DNA of 64,000 nt from Pseudomonas sp. gcc21 (GCF_012844345.1 NZ_CP051625.1:3919234-3983233); one strand, 5' to 3'; positions 55,901-64,000 are shown, counted from the first letter of the stretch. Notes: generated by a model from the letters alone, not told the origin. A program made the numbers and translations.

Positions 55901-57284
55901 ATGCTGGTATTCGAGTCGATCTACACCGAAGGTCTGGCGCAGATTTCCTATCTGGTGGGCGACAGCAAGGCCGCCGTCGCCGCGGTGATCGATCCGCGGC
56001 GCGACGTCGAGGTCTACCTCGACCTGGCGCGCGACAAGGGCCTGCGCATCGCCTATGCCATCGAGACGCACATCCACGCCGACTTCGTTTCCGGCGCCCA
56101 GGCGCTGGCCGAACGCTGCGGCGCCGAGATCATCGGCGGACTACGCCTTCGGGCTGCGTCAGGTGGACGACGGCGAGGTGCTGGAACTGGGTCAGGTCAG
56201 CCTGGAAGTGCTGCACTCGCCAGGCCACACCCCCGAGCACATCTCGCTGCTGCTACGTGACAGCCAGCAGGGCGAAGCGCCCTTCGCGCTGTTCACCGGC
56301 GATACGCTGTTCAACCTCGACGTCGGCCGCCCCGACCTGCTCGGCGAGGACAGCACCAAGCAGCTGGCAGCGCAGCTCTACGCCACGCTGTTCACCCGCT
56401 ACCTGCCGCTCGGCGAACGCATCGAGATCTACCCCTGCCACGGCGCCGGCTCGGCCTGCGGCAAATCCATCGGTGACCGTCGCCACTCCACCCTCGGCAA
56501 CGAATTGCTGTTCAACCCGGCGCTGAACCAGCGCCGCACCGAGCAGGAGTTTGTCGACTGGCTGCTCGACGGCATGCCCGAGCCGCCGCGCCACTATGCG
56601 CGGCTCAAGCAGCTCAACGCGCGCCCGCTCGAACGCCTGCATGGCCCGGCGCTGCCACCGCCGTTGGCGCCGGAGGAGTTCCGCCAGCGCACCGCCGATC
56701 ACGATGCCGTGCAGCTGGTGGATGTGCGCTCGATCCTCGCCTTCGGCGGCGGCCATGTGCCGGGTGCGCTGAACATCGCGCTGCGCGACGAGTTCGCCAG
56801 CTGGGCCGGCTGGATGCTCGACGACCAGCGACCGATCTACCTGATCGGCGAGGACAGTGTGGAGGTCCACCAGGCGACGCTGCAGCTCTATCGCATCGGC
56901 CTCGACCAGGTCGCCGGCTACCTGCGCAACGGCATGACCGACTGGCAGAACGCCGGCCTGCCGCTGGCGTGCGTCATGCAGTGGACGGTGCACGAACTCG
57001 ACCGCCGGCGCGGCGACCCCGAGGTCCAGGTACTCGACGTGCGCTCCCCCGAGGAGGTTGCGCAGGGCCGCGTGCCCGGCGCGCGGCATGCCTTCGTCGC
57101 GCACCTGCCGCAGCATCTCGAGCAGCTGGACCGGGACGGCATCGTCGCGGTCTATTGCGGCAGCGGCTATCGCGCCTCGATTGCCGCGAGCCTGCTCAAG
57201 CGCCACGGCTTCAACCGGGTCGCCAACGTGCCCGGTTCCTGGGCCGCCTGGCGCAAGCATGACCTGCCGGTGGCGCAGCGCTGA
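55901..57284 (+). pseudogene. MBL-fold hydrolase with two rhodanese domains, frameshifted
   Basis: ATG 55901 (GGAGG upstream) begins MLVFESIYTEGLAQISYL. The metallo-beta-lactamase motif is ETHIHADFVSG near residue 57. At about 56137 the frame shifts (…EIIGG to DYAFGLRQ), consistent with a 2-nt loss or a 1-nt gain. The second frame carries on with GDTLFNLDVGRPDL and two rhodanese domains, the last with an active-site Cys in AVYCGSGYRAS. Intact relatives are persulfide dioxygenase/sulfurtransferase-like enzymes of sulfur detoxification. The break may be a real mutation or a sequence error; all downstream codons stay clean. Confidence 0.75.
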
Positions 57285-57374
57285 ATTCGCCGCGGCACGA
57301 TCCGCATCAGCTGAAGAATGGCCAATCGCTTTTTCCACCGGCCAGAGGCACAGGTACTGCCGGATAAGGCTGCG

Positions 57375-57427
57375 CCGTTATCCACCCTACGCCCCGTCGA
57401 TCACCCGATGCGCAGGGTGGAAAACGG
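57375..57427. repeat. Extragenic inverted repeat (bidirectional hairpin)
   Basis: CCGTTATCCACCCT and AGGGTGGAAAACGG form 13 of 14 pairs around a 25-nt loop, between two convergent genes. It is similar in kind to palindromes scattered between genes in P. stutzeri-like genomes. It can act as a terminator or mRNA 3' stabiliser for both neighbours. Confidence 0.6.
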
Positions 57428-57447
57428 CCAGCGGCCTTTCCCACACG

Positions 57448-59043
57448 TCAGTATTCGACTTGCAGTTCGGCGCTGCGCGGTTCGGCTTGGCAGGCCAGCG
57501 CCCAGCCCTGACGCACCTCGCTTTCGCTCAGCACCTGGTTGCTGCGCATGCTCACGCTGCCCTCCACCACCCGGCACTTGCAGGCGGCGCAGACACCCGA
57601 GCGGCACGCGCTCGGCGGTTGCAGGCCAGCCTGTTCCATGGCCTCCAGCAGCACCTCGCCGCGCGGCACGTCCAGCTCGTGACGGCGACCGTCGAGCGCG
57701 ACCCGCAGGCGGCTGCGGCGCCCGCCCGGTGCGGCCGTCGGCGCTGCGGCGGCAAAGCGTTCCAGATGGATACGCGCCGCATCCACACCCCGCTCGCCCA
57801 GCGCGGCACCCGCGGCATCCATGAACGGTTGCGGCCCGCAGATGAAGGCGTCGGCGGCTGACCAGTCAGCGATCTTCGTGGCAATCGCCGGGCCGCTCGG
57901 CACACCCTGCTCGGCATCGAGCCAGATGCGCAGCTGCAGGCGATCGGGGTAACGCGCAGACCACTCGGCCAGCTCCTCGGCAAAGATCAGCGAGGCGGCA
58001 TCGCGGCTGGCATAGAACAGCCGTACCTGCCCGCTGCCCTCGACCAGCGCCGCCTGCAGGATCGCCATCAGCGGCGTGATACCGCTGCCGGCGCCGAGCA
58101 GCAGCAGATCGTCATCCAGGTTGCGCGGCACGAACACGCCGGCCGGCGGCAGCGCCTCGATGCAATCGCCGGCCTGCAGGTTGTCCAGCAGCCAGTTCGA
58201 CGCGCGGCCGCCGGGCACCCGCTTGATGGTGATGCGCAGCGCGCCATCCGCCTGCGGTCGCTGCGACAGCGAGTAGCAGCGCAGCAGCGCCGGCTCGGCA
58301 GCGGGCACCTTCAGCGTGAGGAACTGCCCCGGCTGCGCGGCAAAGCGTGCGCGCTGGGCGGCCGGCACCTGCAGGGTGAACGAGCAGCTGTCGGCGGTTT
58401 CGGCCTGGCGTGAGACGATGCGCAGACGGGTGAACTCCCCGGCGGCAGGCGCTGGCGCCGATGCGAACGCGGTCGCGACCGACGTCGTTGCCGGTGTCGA
58501 CGTCGAAGCCGAAGGTGCAGTCGAAGCCGGCCCCGCCTTGGGCACGCCGCGCAGCATCGGCCATACCGACTTGCGGCGGAACAGCAGCACATAGCCGACA
58601 TGCAGGCCGATCAGCCACAGCCCCAGGTTGGCGAAGAACTCGTGCACCTCCTCGGCATCGCCCATCCAGCCGATGAAATCGATGTCGCTGGCAGCGCCGA
58701 AGACATCCGGCCCCACGCCCGGCAGCGCGGCCAGCACATCGCCGTTATCGACCATGCCCAGGCCGACCAGGCTGGCGACGGCGAAACTGCCCAGCGCGCC
58801 GACCGTCAGCCACTTGCCGAGGCTCGACAGGCCGGGCTTGCTCCGCTGGCCCTTCGGCGGCAGCAGCTGCGGGAAGCCGCGCAGGCGCAGCGGCACGATC
58901 AGCAGGCGCCACACCAACAGCGCGACCAGGCCGTAGCCCAGCCAGATATGCAGCGTCTCGGCGTCGTCACCGCTGAGGTAGGCGCCAAGAAAGAAACCGG
59001 CCAGCAGCCAGTGGAACAGACGGAAACGATTGAAAGCAGCCAC
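57448..59043 (-). CDS. Cytochrome b561-flavin reductase-ferredoxin fusion
   Basis: This 531-residue, three-part redox protein has a membrane cytochrome b561 domain (residues 1-170, with His in FHWLLAG, LHIWLGY and GLHVGYVL). An Ala/Ser/Thr-rich linker (about 175-205) follows, then an FAD/NAD(P)H ferredoxin-reductase module (RCYSLSQRP near 262; LGAGSGITPLMAIL near 315). It ends in a plant-type 2Fe-2S domain with CRSGVCAACKC and a distant Cys. It would move electrons from NAD(P)H through FAD and Fe-S to heme b and on to a periplasmic carrier, probably the cytochromes encoded divergently. The protein is longer than plain b561 partners. Confidence 0.85.
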   Translation of the reverse strand: MAAFNRFRLFHWLLAGFFLGAYLSGDDAETLHIWLGYGLVALLVWRLLIVPLRLRGFPQLLPPKGQRSKPGLSSLGKWLTVGALGSFAVASLVGLGMVDNGDVLAALPGVGPDVFGAASDIDFIGWMGDAEEVHEFFANLGLWLIGLHVGYVLLFRRKSVWPMLRGVPKAGPASTAPSASTSTPATTSVATAFASAPAPAAGEFTRLRIVSRQAETADSCSFTLQVPAAQRARFAAQPGQFLTLKVPAAEPALLRCYSLSQRPQADGALRITIKRVPGGRASNWLLDNLQAGDCIEALPPAGVFVPRNLDDDLLLLGAGSGITPLMAILQAALVEGSGQVRLFYASRDAASLIFAEELAEWSARYPDRLQLRIWLDAEQGVPSGPAIATKIADWSAADAFICGPQPFMDAAGAALGERGVDAARIHLERFAAAAPTAAPGGRRSRLRVALDGRRHELDVPRGEVLLEAMEQAGLQPPSACRSGVCAACKCRVVEGSVSMRSNQVLSESEVRQGWALACQAEPRSAELQVEY

Positions 59044-59099
59044 GACGGCGATCCTCTTTGATGGATGCCGTCTTTGTATTCCCGCGAGCTTAAACGAAA

Positions 59100-59127
59100 C
59101 TGAACGCCACCGGCCGCTGCGGTTCAG
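59100..59127. promoter_or_regulatory. Inverted repeat in the b561/cytochrome c divergent promoter
   Basis: CTGAAC-N16-GTTCAG lies between the divergent starts at 59043 and 59183, flanked outside by two GCTTAA copies near 59089 and 59131. Symmetry and location suggest a shared operator, perhaps for a two-component regulator. No candidate regulator can be assigned by sequence. Confidence 0.4.
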
Positions 59128-59182
59128 CTTGGCTTAAGGCAGCGCGCCTAGGCTGCGCTCATTCCCAACCGGAGAGCGCACC

Positions 59183-59590
59183 ATGAAAGCCCGCTGGATC
59201 ATCCTCCTGTCCTGCTGCCTGAGCCTGCCGGCCCTGGCCGAAACCGAACACCCGCTGCTGGCCGGCTACGCCGCCCAGGCGCGCCAGGAGAATCCGAACT
59301 TCGCCGGTTTCTCCGCCGAGCGCGGCAAGGCGCTGTACTTCGCCGAGGAGCAGCGCGACGGCAAGACCATGAGCTGCACCACCTGCCACACCGCCGACCC
59401 GCGCCAGCCCGGCAAGACCCCGGCGCACCGCAAGGTCGATCCGCTGGCGCCGGCAGCCAACCCCGAGCGCTTCACCGACCTGAAGAAGGTCGAGAAATGG
59501 TTCCGCCGCAACTGCGACGACGTCTACGCCCGTGAATGCACCGCGCAGGAGAAGGGCGACTTCATCAGCTGGATCGACAGCATCAAATAG
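59183..59590 (+). CDS. SHP-like monoheme cytochrome c (DUF1924)
   Basis: This 135-residue periplasmic protein has a signal peptide (cleavage after LALA-like LPALA) and one heme-binding motif CTTCH near residue 66. The C-terminal NCDDVYARECTAQEKGDFI is typical of DUF1924/sphaeroides heme protein. SHP binds oxygen or small ligands and can bind a side-chain at the sixth position. It pairs with a diheme cytochrome downstream, the known shp-dhc-cyt b set. GGAGAG precedes the ATG. Confidence 0.87.
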   Translation: MKARWIILLSCCLSLPALAETEHPLLAGYAAQARQENPNFAGFSAERGKALYFAEEQRDGKTMSCTTCHTADPRQPGKTPAHRKVDPLAPAANPERFTDLKKVEKWFRRNCDDVYARECTAQEKGDFISWIDSIK

Positions 59591-59599
59591 GAGCCGGCC

Positions 59600-60124
59600 A
59601 TGAAGATTGCACCCCTCGCCGCCGTCGCCGGGTTGGGCCTGACCCTGGTACTGGCCGGCCTCAGCTTCGCCGATGACGACGACCATCACGAGCGCAAGGG
59701 CTACAAGCGGCCCAAGCGCCTGTCGGTACCCAGCGACGCGCCGCTGGTGTGGAAGGAAGAATGCGCGGCCTGCCACATGCTCTATTCCCCCGGCCTGCTG
59801 CCTGCCGATGCCTGGCGCGAGCAGATGCGCACCCTGGGCGACCACTACGGCAGCAACGCGTCGCTGGACCCGCTGCAGGAAAAGGAAATTCTCGATTTCC
59901 TGGTCCGCGCCTCGGCCGCCAACCGCCTGCCGGTGGAGCCGTCACCGACCGCCGGCGAGCCGCCACGCATCAGCCAGACGCGCTGGTTCGAGCACAAGCA
60001 TGACGAAGTCAGCGAAGCCAAGTTCTCCCGCGAGTCGGTCGGCGGCCGCTTCAACTGCGTAGCCTGCCATCGCGACGCGGAAAAAGGCGACTTCGACGAG
60101 GACCGGGTGAAGATTCCACGCTGA
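59600..60124 (+). CDS. Diheme cytochrome c (DHC-like)
   Basis: This 174-residue periplasmic protein has an N-terminal signal peptide (ending near SFA), an acidic/histidine stretch DDDDHH, and two heme motifs, CAACH near residue 55 and CVACH near 154. This fits the diheme cytochrome that donates electrons to SHP. It starts 9 bp after the SHP-like gene with GGAG upstream. Confidence 0.87.
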   Translation: MKIAPLAAVAGLGLTLVLAGLSFADDDDHHERKGYKRPKRLSVPSDAPLVWKEECAACHMLYSPGLLPADAWREQMRTLGDHYGSNASLDPLQEKEILDFLVRASAANRLPVEPSPTAGEPPRISQTRWFEHKHDEVSEAKFSRESVGGRFNCVACHRDAEKGDFDEDRVKIPR

Positions 60125-60218
60125 GGCAAAAATAACCGGAACATTTCGCCAACCGTTGCGTTATATCCCTGCGGCAACCCGGCCGGCAGCGTATGCGGTC
60201 AGCCCAGACGAGCGCTTA

Positions 60219-60779
60219 ATGAACGACAGCGAACAGGACCTCATCCAGCAGGCCGCGCGTGGTGATCGCCAGGCGTTCGGCACGCTGGTGCGCGTCCATC
60301 AGGCGCGGGTCTACCACTTCCTCCGTCGCCTGCTCGGCAGCACCGACGAGGCCGCGGACCTGACCCAGGAAACGTTCATCCGCGCCTTCCAGGCGCTGCC
60401 CAGATGGCGCCCAGAGGCACGCTTGCAGACCTGGCTGCTGCAGATCGCGCGCAATGCCGCGCTGGATACGCTGCGCCAGCGGCAGCGCTACGTCGACGTG
60501 GCGCCGGAGGAGCAGGCCGAACCGGTCGATCCGGCGCCGTCGCCGCTAAGCCGACTGCAGAGCGCGCGCGATCTGGCATTGCTGGAACGCTTGCTGGCCC
60601 GCCTGCCCCACGAACAGCGCGAGATCCTGCTGCTGCGCGAGGTGGAAGGGCTGGCCTACGACGAGCTGGCCGCCACGCTGCAGCTCAACGCCGGCACCGT
60701 CAAGTCGCGCCTGGCGCGCGCCCGCGAGGCGCTGTTGCACGGCTACCGTCAGGCCAACGGAGGCACCCTCGATGACTGA
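60219..60779 (+). CDS. ECF-type RNA polymerase sigma factor
   Basis: This 186-residue protein has sigma region 2 (LLGSTDEAADLTQETFIRAFQALPRW in outline) and region 4 (LPHEQREILLLREVEGLAYDELAATLQLNAGTVKSRLARARE in outline). It is the sort of sigma kept in check by the zinc-finger anti-sigma encoded next (8-nt overlap). ATG 60219 is chosen; an upstream in-frame start gives residues without family similarity. Targets are likely to include this operon and the cytochromes. Confidence 0.9.
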   Translation: MNDSEQDLIQQAARGDRQAFGTLVRVHQARVYHFLRRLLGSTDEAADLTQETFIRAFQALPRWRPEARLQTWLLQIARNAALDTLRQRQRYVDVAPEEQAEPVDPAPSPLSRLQSARDLALLERLLARLPHEQREILLLREVEGLAYDELAATLQLNAGTVKSRLARAREALLHGYRQANGGTLDD

Positions 60780-61200
60780 GCACCTGGACATGGCGACCCT
60801 CTCCGCCTACCTCGACAACCAACTCGACGCCGCCGAACAGCGCCACGCCGACGGCCACCTGGCGGTTTGTCCGCAGTGTCGCGCGACGCTGGCCGAGCTC
60901 GACGGGCTCGGCCAGGGCTTGCGTGCGCTGGCCTGCCCGGAGCTGCCGGCCGGGTTGCAGGCGCGTCTGCAGCGGCCCTTCGCGCCGCCACCCGCGCGCA
61001 GCGGGTGGGCCCGGCACTGGGCGCAGGGTATCGGCTCCGCGGCGTCGGTCCTGCTCGGCCTGCTGCTCGGCTATGCCCTGCCCGGCCAGCCGCCGGGCAG
61101 CTCACCCAGCCACGACCTGCTCGCCGTCCTCGGCAGCACCCCACCCGGCGCGCTCTGCGCGCGCCCCGAATTCTGCTACCTGAAGGTAAACCTGAAATGA
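60772..61200 (+). CDS. Anti-sigma factor, zinc-finger type
   Basis: This 142-residue protein has an N-terminal H-x3-C-x2-C anti-sigma motif (HLAVCPQC near residues 30-38) and one membrane helix near residues 82-98. A short periplasmic tail follows, with two cysteines (CARPEFC). It should hold the upstream sigma factor at the membrane until a periplasmic signal releases it. Its start overlaps the sigma gene by 8 nt and its stop overlaps the next start (ATGA). Confidence 0.82.
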   Translation: MTEHLDMATLSAYLDNQLDAAEQRHADGHLAVCPQCRATLAELDGLGQGLRALACPELPAGLQARLQRPFAPPPARSGWARHWAQGIGSAASVLLGLLLGYALPGQPPGSSPSHDLLAVLGSTPPGALCARPEFCYLKVNLK

Positions 61201-61661
61201 GCAACACCACCCTGCGCAATGCCCTGGTCCTGTCCGTGCTGGTCAACGTCGGCGTGCTCGCCGGCCTTGGCTGGCAGAAACTCAGTCGCGATGGCCTGCC
61301 GATGCCCTCCGGCGCACCGACCGAGCTGTCGCGCGAGCTGCAACTGAGCGCCAGCCAGCTGCAGCGCTGGCACGATGCCGAGGCGCCGTTCCTGGCCTAC
61401 CTGCGCGCCTCCAACGCCAGCCTCGGCGAACACCGCAACCGGCTGATCGAGGCGATCTTCGCCGAACAGGTGGACCGCACGGTGATCGACGCCGAGCAGG
61501 CGAAGATCGCCGAACTGCAGAACGAACAGCAGCGCCTGCTCATCGACCAGCTGCTGCAGGAGCGCGAGATCCTCGAACCGCAGCAGCGCGCGCGGCTCGC
61601 CCAGGTGCTCACGCAGCAGTCGTTCGGCGCCGACAGCATCGAGCAATTGCACCGCAAATGA
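61197..61661 (+). CDS. Membrane-anchored metal-sensor-like (CnrX/Spy-type) protein
   Basis: This 154-residue protein has an uncleaved N-terminal helix (NALVLSVLVNVGVLAGL) and a helical periplasmic part of the heavy-metal-resistance/Spy fold (LQLSASQLQRWHDAEAPFLAYL; QNEQQRLLIDQLLQ). With the sigma and anti-sigma genes it matches the layout of CnrYXH-type signal systems. CnrX-like metal-binding His/Met clusters are not obvious, so the signal could be a metal or envelope stress. Confidence 0.7.
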   Translation: MSNTTLRNALVLSVLVNVGVLAGLGWQKLSRDGLPMPSGAPTELSRELQLSASQLQRWHDAEAPFLAYLRASNASLGEHRNRLIEAIFAEQVDRTVIDAEQAKIAELQNEQQRLLIDQLLQEREILEPQQRARLAQVLTQQSFGADSIEQLHRK

Positions 61662-61753
61662 CGGATTGCACGGCGCGATGGAACAAAACCGTCGCGCCTG
61701 CGTTAGAACATCAGGAGCCGCACTTCGCCGGCTCGCTCAATGGAGTTCTATCG

Positions 61754-62236
61754 ATGATCCGCAAACCCCACGCTCTCGCCCTCGCCATCATCCTCGCCGG
61801 CACCCTCGGCCACGCCGGCACCAGCCTCGCCGCCACCAGCCATGACCACGGCCACGGCGAAGGCGCGCCGGCGCTGCAACTCGATGCCGGCAAGCGCTGG
61901 GCCACCGACGCGCCGCTGCGCCAGGCGATGGGCACCATCAACCACGACATGCGCCAGGCACTGCCGGCGATCCACGAGGACCGTCTGCCCGCCGCCCGCT
62001 ATGGCGAACTGGCCGAGACGGTGCGTGGCCAGGTCGCCTACATGGTGGAGAACTGCAAGCTGAGCGCCGAAGCCGACGCGCAGCTGCACCTGATCATCGC
62101 TCAGCTGCTCGCCGGCGCCGACGCCATGAGCGGCGCCCCGGCCGGCCAGCGCGACGGCGCGGTGACCGTGGTCGGCGCGCTGGGCGACTACGCCACCTAC
62201 TTCGCCGACGACGGCTTCAAGCCGCTGGAACACTGA
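61754..62236 (+). CDS. Periplasmic His-rich helical protein, function unknown
   Basis: This 160-residue protein has a signal peptide ending near SLA (residue 26), then the His-rich metal-binding-like stretch SHDHGHGEG and a four-helix body containing WATDAPLRQAMGTI and MVENCKLS. I do not recognise the family with certainty. It follows the sensor-like gene by 92 bp and may belong to the same response. The ATG at 61754 begins the signal peptide; a longer frame would start in non-signal sequence. Confidence 0.65.
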   Translation: MIRKPHALALAIILAGTLGHAGTSLAATSHDHGHGEGAPALQLDAGKRWATDAPLRQAMGTINHDMRQALPAIHEDRLPAARYGELAETVRGQVAYMVENCKLSAEADAQLHLIIAQLLAGADAMSGAPAGQRDGAVTVVGALGDYATYFADDGFKPLEH

Positions 62237-62246
62237 TCGCCGCCGC

Positions 62247-62394
62247 TCAGCCCTTGCCCGGTCGCGCCGGCGTGACCGCTTTCACCGCAAGCGGCACCCC
62301 GGCGGTCACCGCGTCCGACTCGCCCTCGCCGCTGCGATCGCCACTGGTGTTGGCCAGCAGGCTGGCGGTGGCGGTCTGCAGATAGGCGTGCAGC
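62247..62394 (-). pseudogene. 3' fragment of an unidentified leftward gene, cut by IS21
   Basis: On the minus strand an open frame comes out of the IS21 end and reads LHAYLQTATASLLANTSGD… to GKG and TGA at 62247. The rest of the gene is beyond the insertion sequence and outside the window. The tail is low-complexity and does not identify the protein. Confidence 0.5.
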
Positions 62395-62403
62395 TGTTGC
62401 CGC

Positions 62404-62456
62404 TGACCGAAAACTGACCCAGTAGAGACTGTTCTGCCGACTGAAAACTGACCCAG
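62404..62456 (+). repeat. Multiple terminal repeats of IS21
   Basis: TGACCGAAAACTGACCCAG (from 62404) and GACTGAAAACTGACCCAG (from 62439) are near-identical copies about 34 bp apart, the tandem transposase-binding repeats usual at IS21 ends. Confidence 0.8.
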
Positions 62457-62500
62457 GTGCTCAACTGCTTCTGCTCAATTTTTGAGCAGGAGAACACAGG

Positions 62501-64000
62501 GTGATCAGTATGGAAATGATGGGCAAAATCCGCCGGATGTATTTCCGCGACAAGCTGTCGCTGCATGAGATAGCCAAGCGCACCGAGTTGGCGCGCAACA
62601 CGATTCGCAAGTGGGTCAGAGCACCTGAGGCCAAGCCGCCGGTCTACCAACGCCGCGCGATCTTCAACAAACTCAGCCCTTTTCACGCCACGCTGGAGCA
62701 GGCGCTAAAAGCCGATTCGCTGCGGCCCAAGCAACAGCGGCGCAGTGCCAAGGCGCTGTTGGCGCAAATCAAAGCCGAAGGTTATGACGGTGGCTACAGC
62801 CAGCTCACCGCGTTTATCCGTGCCTGGCGAGGGGGACAGGGCAAGGCGTCGCAGGCCTTTGTGCCGCTGACCTTTGCTCTTGGCGAGGCGTTTCAGTTTG
62901 ACTGGAGCGAGGAAGGCTTGCTGGTCGGCGGCATTTACCGGCGTATGCAGGTGGCACATCTGAAGCTGTGTGCCAGCCGTGCGTTCTGGCTTGTGGCGTA
63001 TCCGAGCCAGGGCCATGAGATGTTATTTGACGCCCATACACGCTCGTTCGGCTCCTTGGGCGGCGTGCCGCGCCGGGGCATCTACGACAACATGAAGACG
63101 GCCGTCGACAAGGTCAATAAGGGCAAAGGCCGGACGGTGAATGCGCGCTTTGCGGTGATGTGCGCGCATTACCTGTTCGATCCGGACTTCTGCAACGTCG
63201 CCGCTGGTTGGGAAAAGGGCATCGTTGAAAAGAACGTGCAAGACAGCCGTAGGCGCATCTGGCTAGACGCCCAGGACTGTCATTTTCACTCCTTCGAGGA
63301 ACTCAATGCCTGGCTGGGCCAGCGCTGCCGCGCGCTTTGGAACGAGCTGACGCACCCTCAATACAGCGGGCTGAGTGTAGCCGAAGTGCTGGAGTTGGAG
63401 CGCGCTGAACTGATGCCTGTGCCAGCGCCATTCGACGGTTACGTCGAGCGGCCTGCGCGGGTCTCCAGCACCTGCCTGGTCAGCGTCGGGCGCAACCGCT
63501 ACTCGGTGCCGTGTGAGTACGCGGGTAAGTGGGTCAGCAGCCGTTTGTATCCGACGCGAATCGAGGTGGTGGCTGACGACGCGCTGATCGCCAGCCATGT
63601 CCGCTTGCTGGATCGCGACCAGGTCAGCTATGACTGGCAGCACTACCTCCCGCTGATCGAACGCAAGCCCGGTGCGCTGCGCAACGGCGCGCCCTTTGCT
63701 GATCTGCCGGCGCCGCTGCGTCAGCTTAAGCACGGTCTGGGACGTCATGCCGGCGGTGACCGGATCATGGCGCAAGTTCTGGCTGCCGTACCAGTCGCCG
63801 GGCTCGATGCGGTGCTGGTGGCTGTTGAGCTGGTACTGGAAAGCGGCAGCCTGAGCGCCGAACACATCCTCAATGTCGTGGCGCGCCTGGCCGCGACCGA
63901 ACCACCACCCAGCGTCGAAACCCACTTGTCGCTCAAGGAAGCCCCCGTCGCTAACACGGCGCGCTACGACCGCCTGCGTGGCCAGGCCGAGGAGGTCGGT
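62501..64000 (+). CDS. istA: IS21-family transposase IstA, 3' end outside window
   Basis: At least 500 residues are visible with no stop before the right edge. An N-terminal HTH (FRDKLSLHEIAKRTELARNT, residues 15-34) is followed by the DDE catalytic core: Asp in FQFDWSEEG, Asp in GIYDNMKTAVDKV, Glu in KGIVEKNVQDSRRR. A C-terminal beta-domain (VSVGRNRYSVPCEY) follows. GTG 62501 has AGGAGA 9 nt upstream; ATG at 62510 is the alternative start. The reading frame is intact, so the element may be active. Confidence 0.93.
   Translation, partial: MISMEMMGKIRRMYFRDKLSLHEIAKRTELARNTIRKWVRAPEAKPPVYQRRAIFNKLSPFHATLEQALKADSLRPKQQRRSAKALLAQIKAEGYDGGYSQLTAFIRAWRGGQGKASQAFVPLTFALGEAFQFDWSEEGLLVGGIYRRMQVAHLKLCASRAFWLVAYPSQGHEMLFDAHTRSFGSLGGVPRRGIYDNMKTAVDKVNKGKGRTVNARFAVMCAHYLFDPDFCNVAAGWEKGIVEKNVQDSRRRIWLDAQDCHFHSFEELNAWLGQRCRALWNELTHPQYSGLSVAEVLELERAELMPVPAPFDGYVERPARVSSTCLVSVGRNRYSVPCEYAGKWVSSRLYPTRIEVVADDALIASHVRLLDRDQVSYDWQHYLPLIERKPGALRNGAPFADLPAPLRQLKHGLGRHAGGDRIMAQVLAAVPVAGLDAVLVAVELVLESGSLSAEHILNVVARLAATEPPPSVETHLSLKEAPVANTARYDRLRGQAEEVG

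Larger units (their letters stand above)
62395..64000 (+). mobile_element. IS21-family insertion sequence (left part)
   Basis: The left end (TGTTGCCGCTGACCG) begins at about 62395, followed by repeated end sequences and istA. The right part, including the istB helper ATPase gene, is beyond the window. Confidence 0.85.

Noticed and set aside
56253..57338. 361-codon minus-strand frame opposite the rhodanese domains
   Set aside because: Ala/Arg/Val-rich antisense frame typical of high-GC DNA; the plus strand holds clear rhodanese motifs.

Overview
The window looks like chromosome of a member of the Pseudomonadaceae. Evidence: the cinA/pncC-recA-recX order, a PA3611-like secreted protein, ErdR-DgkA and an MxtR-type SSS hybrid kinase, two-ATP-cone NrdA, and a ptx operon whose PtxD matches the known Pseudomonas (Stutzerimonas) stutzeri enzyme at every key residue I could check. 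A Halopseudomonas- or Stutzerimonas-like organism is the best guess; I cannot name the species.

Positions 1-29,160 read as mostly core genome. In order they hold: an acyl-CoA ligase with a TAXI-TRAP transporter and a TetR regulator; pncC, then SOS-controlled recA with recX; a LOG-family nucleosidase and a beta-CASP metallo-hydrolase; a DMT exporter; the erdR-dgkA-mxtR acetate-signalling group; azlCD; an MFS carrier; a YdjM-like membrane protein; a crotonase; and tRNA-Ser(GGA). The block ends with a B12-bypass locus: class I ribonucleotide reductase nrdAB behind a cobalamin riboswitch with an SD-sequestering hairpin and tandem NrdR-box-like sites, next to metR and B12-independent metE.

Positions 29,160-64,000 are accessory. 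A type I restriction-modification system (hsdM, hsdS, distant hsdR) encloses a RhuM-Fic fusion, an RHH/PIN toxin-antitoxin pair and a decayed XRE antitoxin. It is followed by an SOS-regulated umuD-umuC operon whose umuC is cut at its catalytic SIDE motif by a GInt-like element (overlapping ginABCD recombinase operon). The probable cargo is a zinc-hook-like AAA_13 ATPase, a candidate defence gene. Next come a RarD-type exporter, a LysR regulator, an integrase remnant and a complete phosphite-oxidation operon, ptxABCDE.

After an IS5-type remnant the sequence becomes visibly more GC-rich. This part holds a frameshifted metallo-hydrolase/rhodanese gene, a cytochrome b561-flavin reductase-ferredoxin fusion divergent from two small c-type cytochromes (SHP-like and diheme), and an ECF sigma / anti-sigma / metal-sensor-like set. 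An IS21-family element runs off the right edge.

No CRISPR array, rRNA or replication origin was seen.
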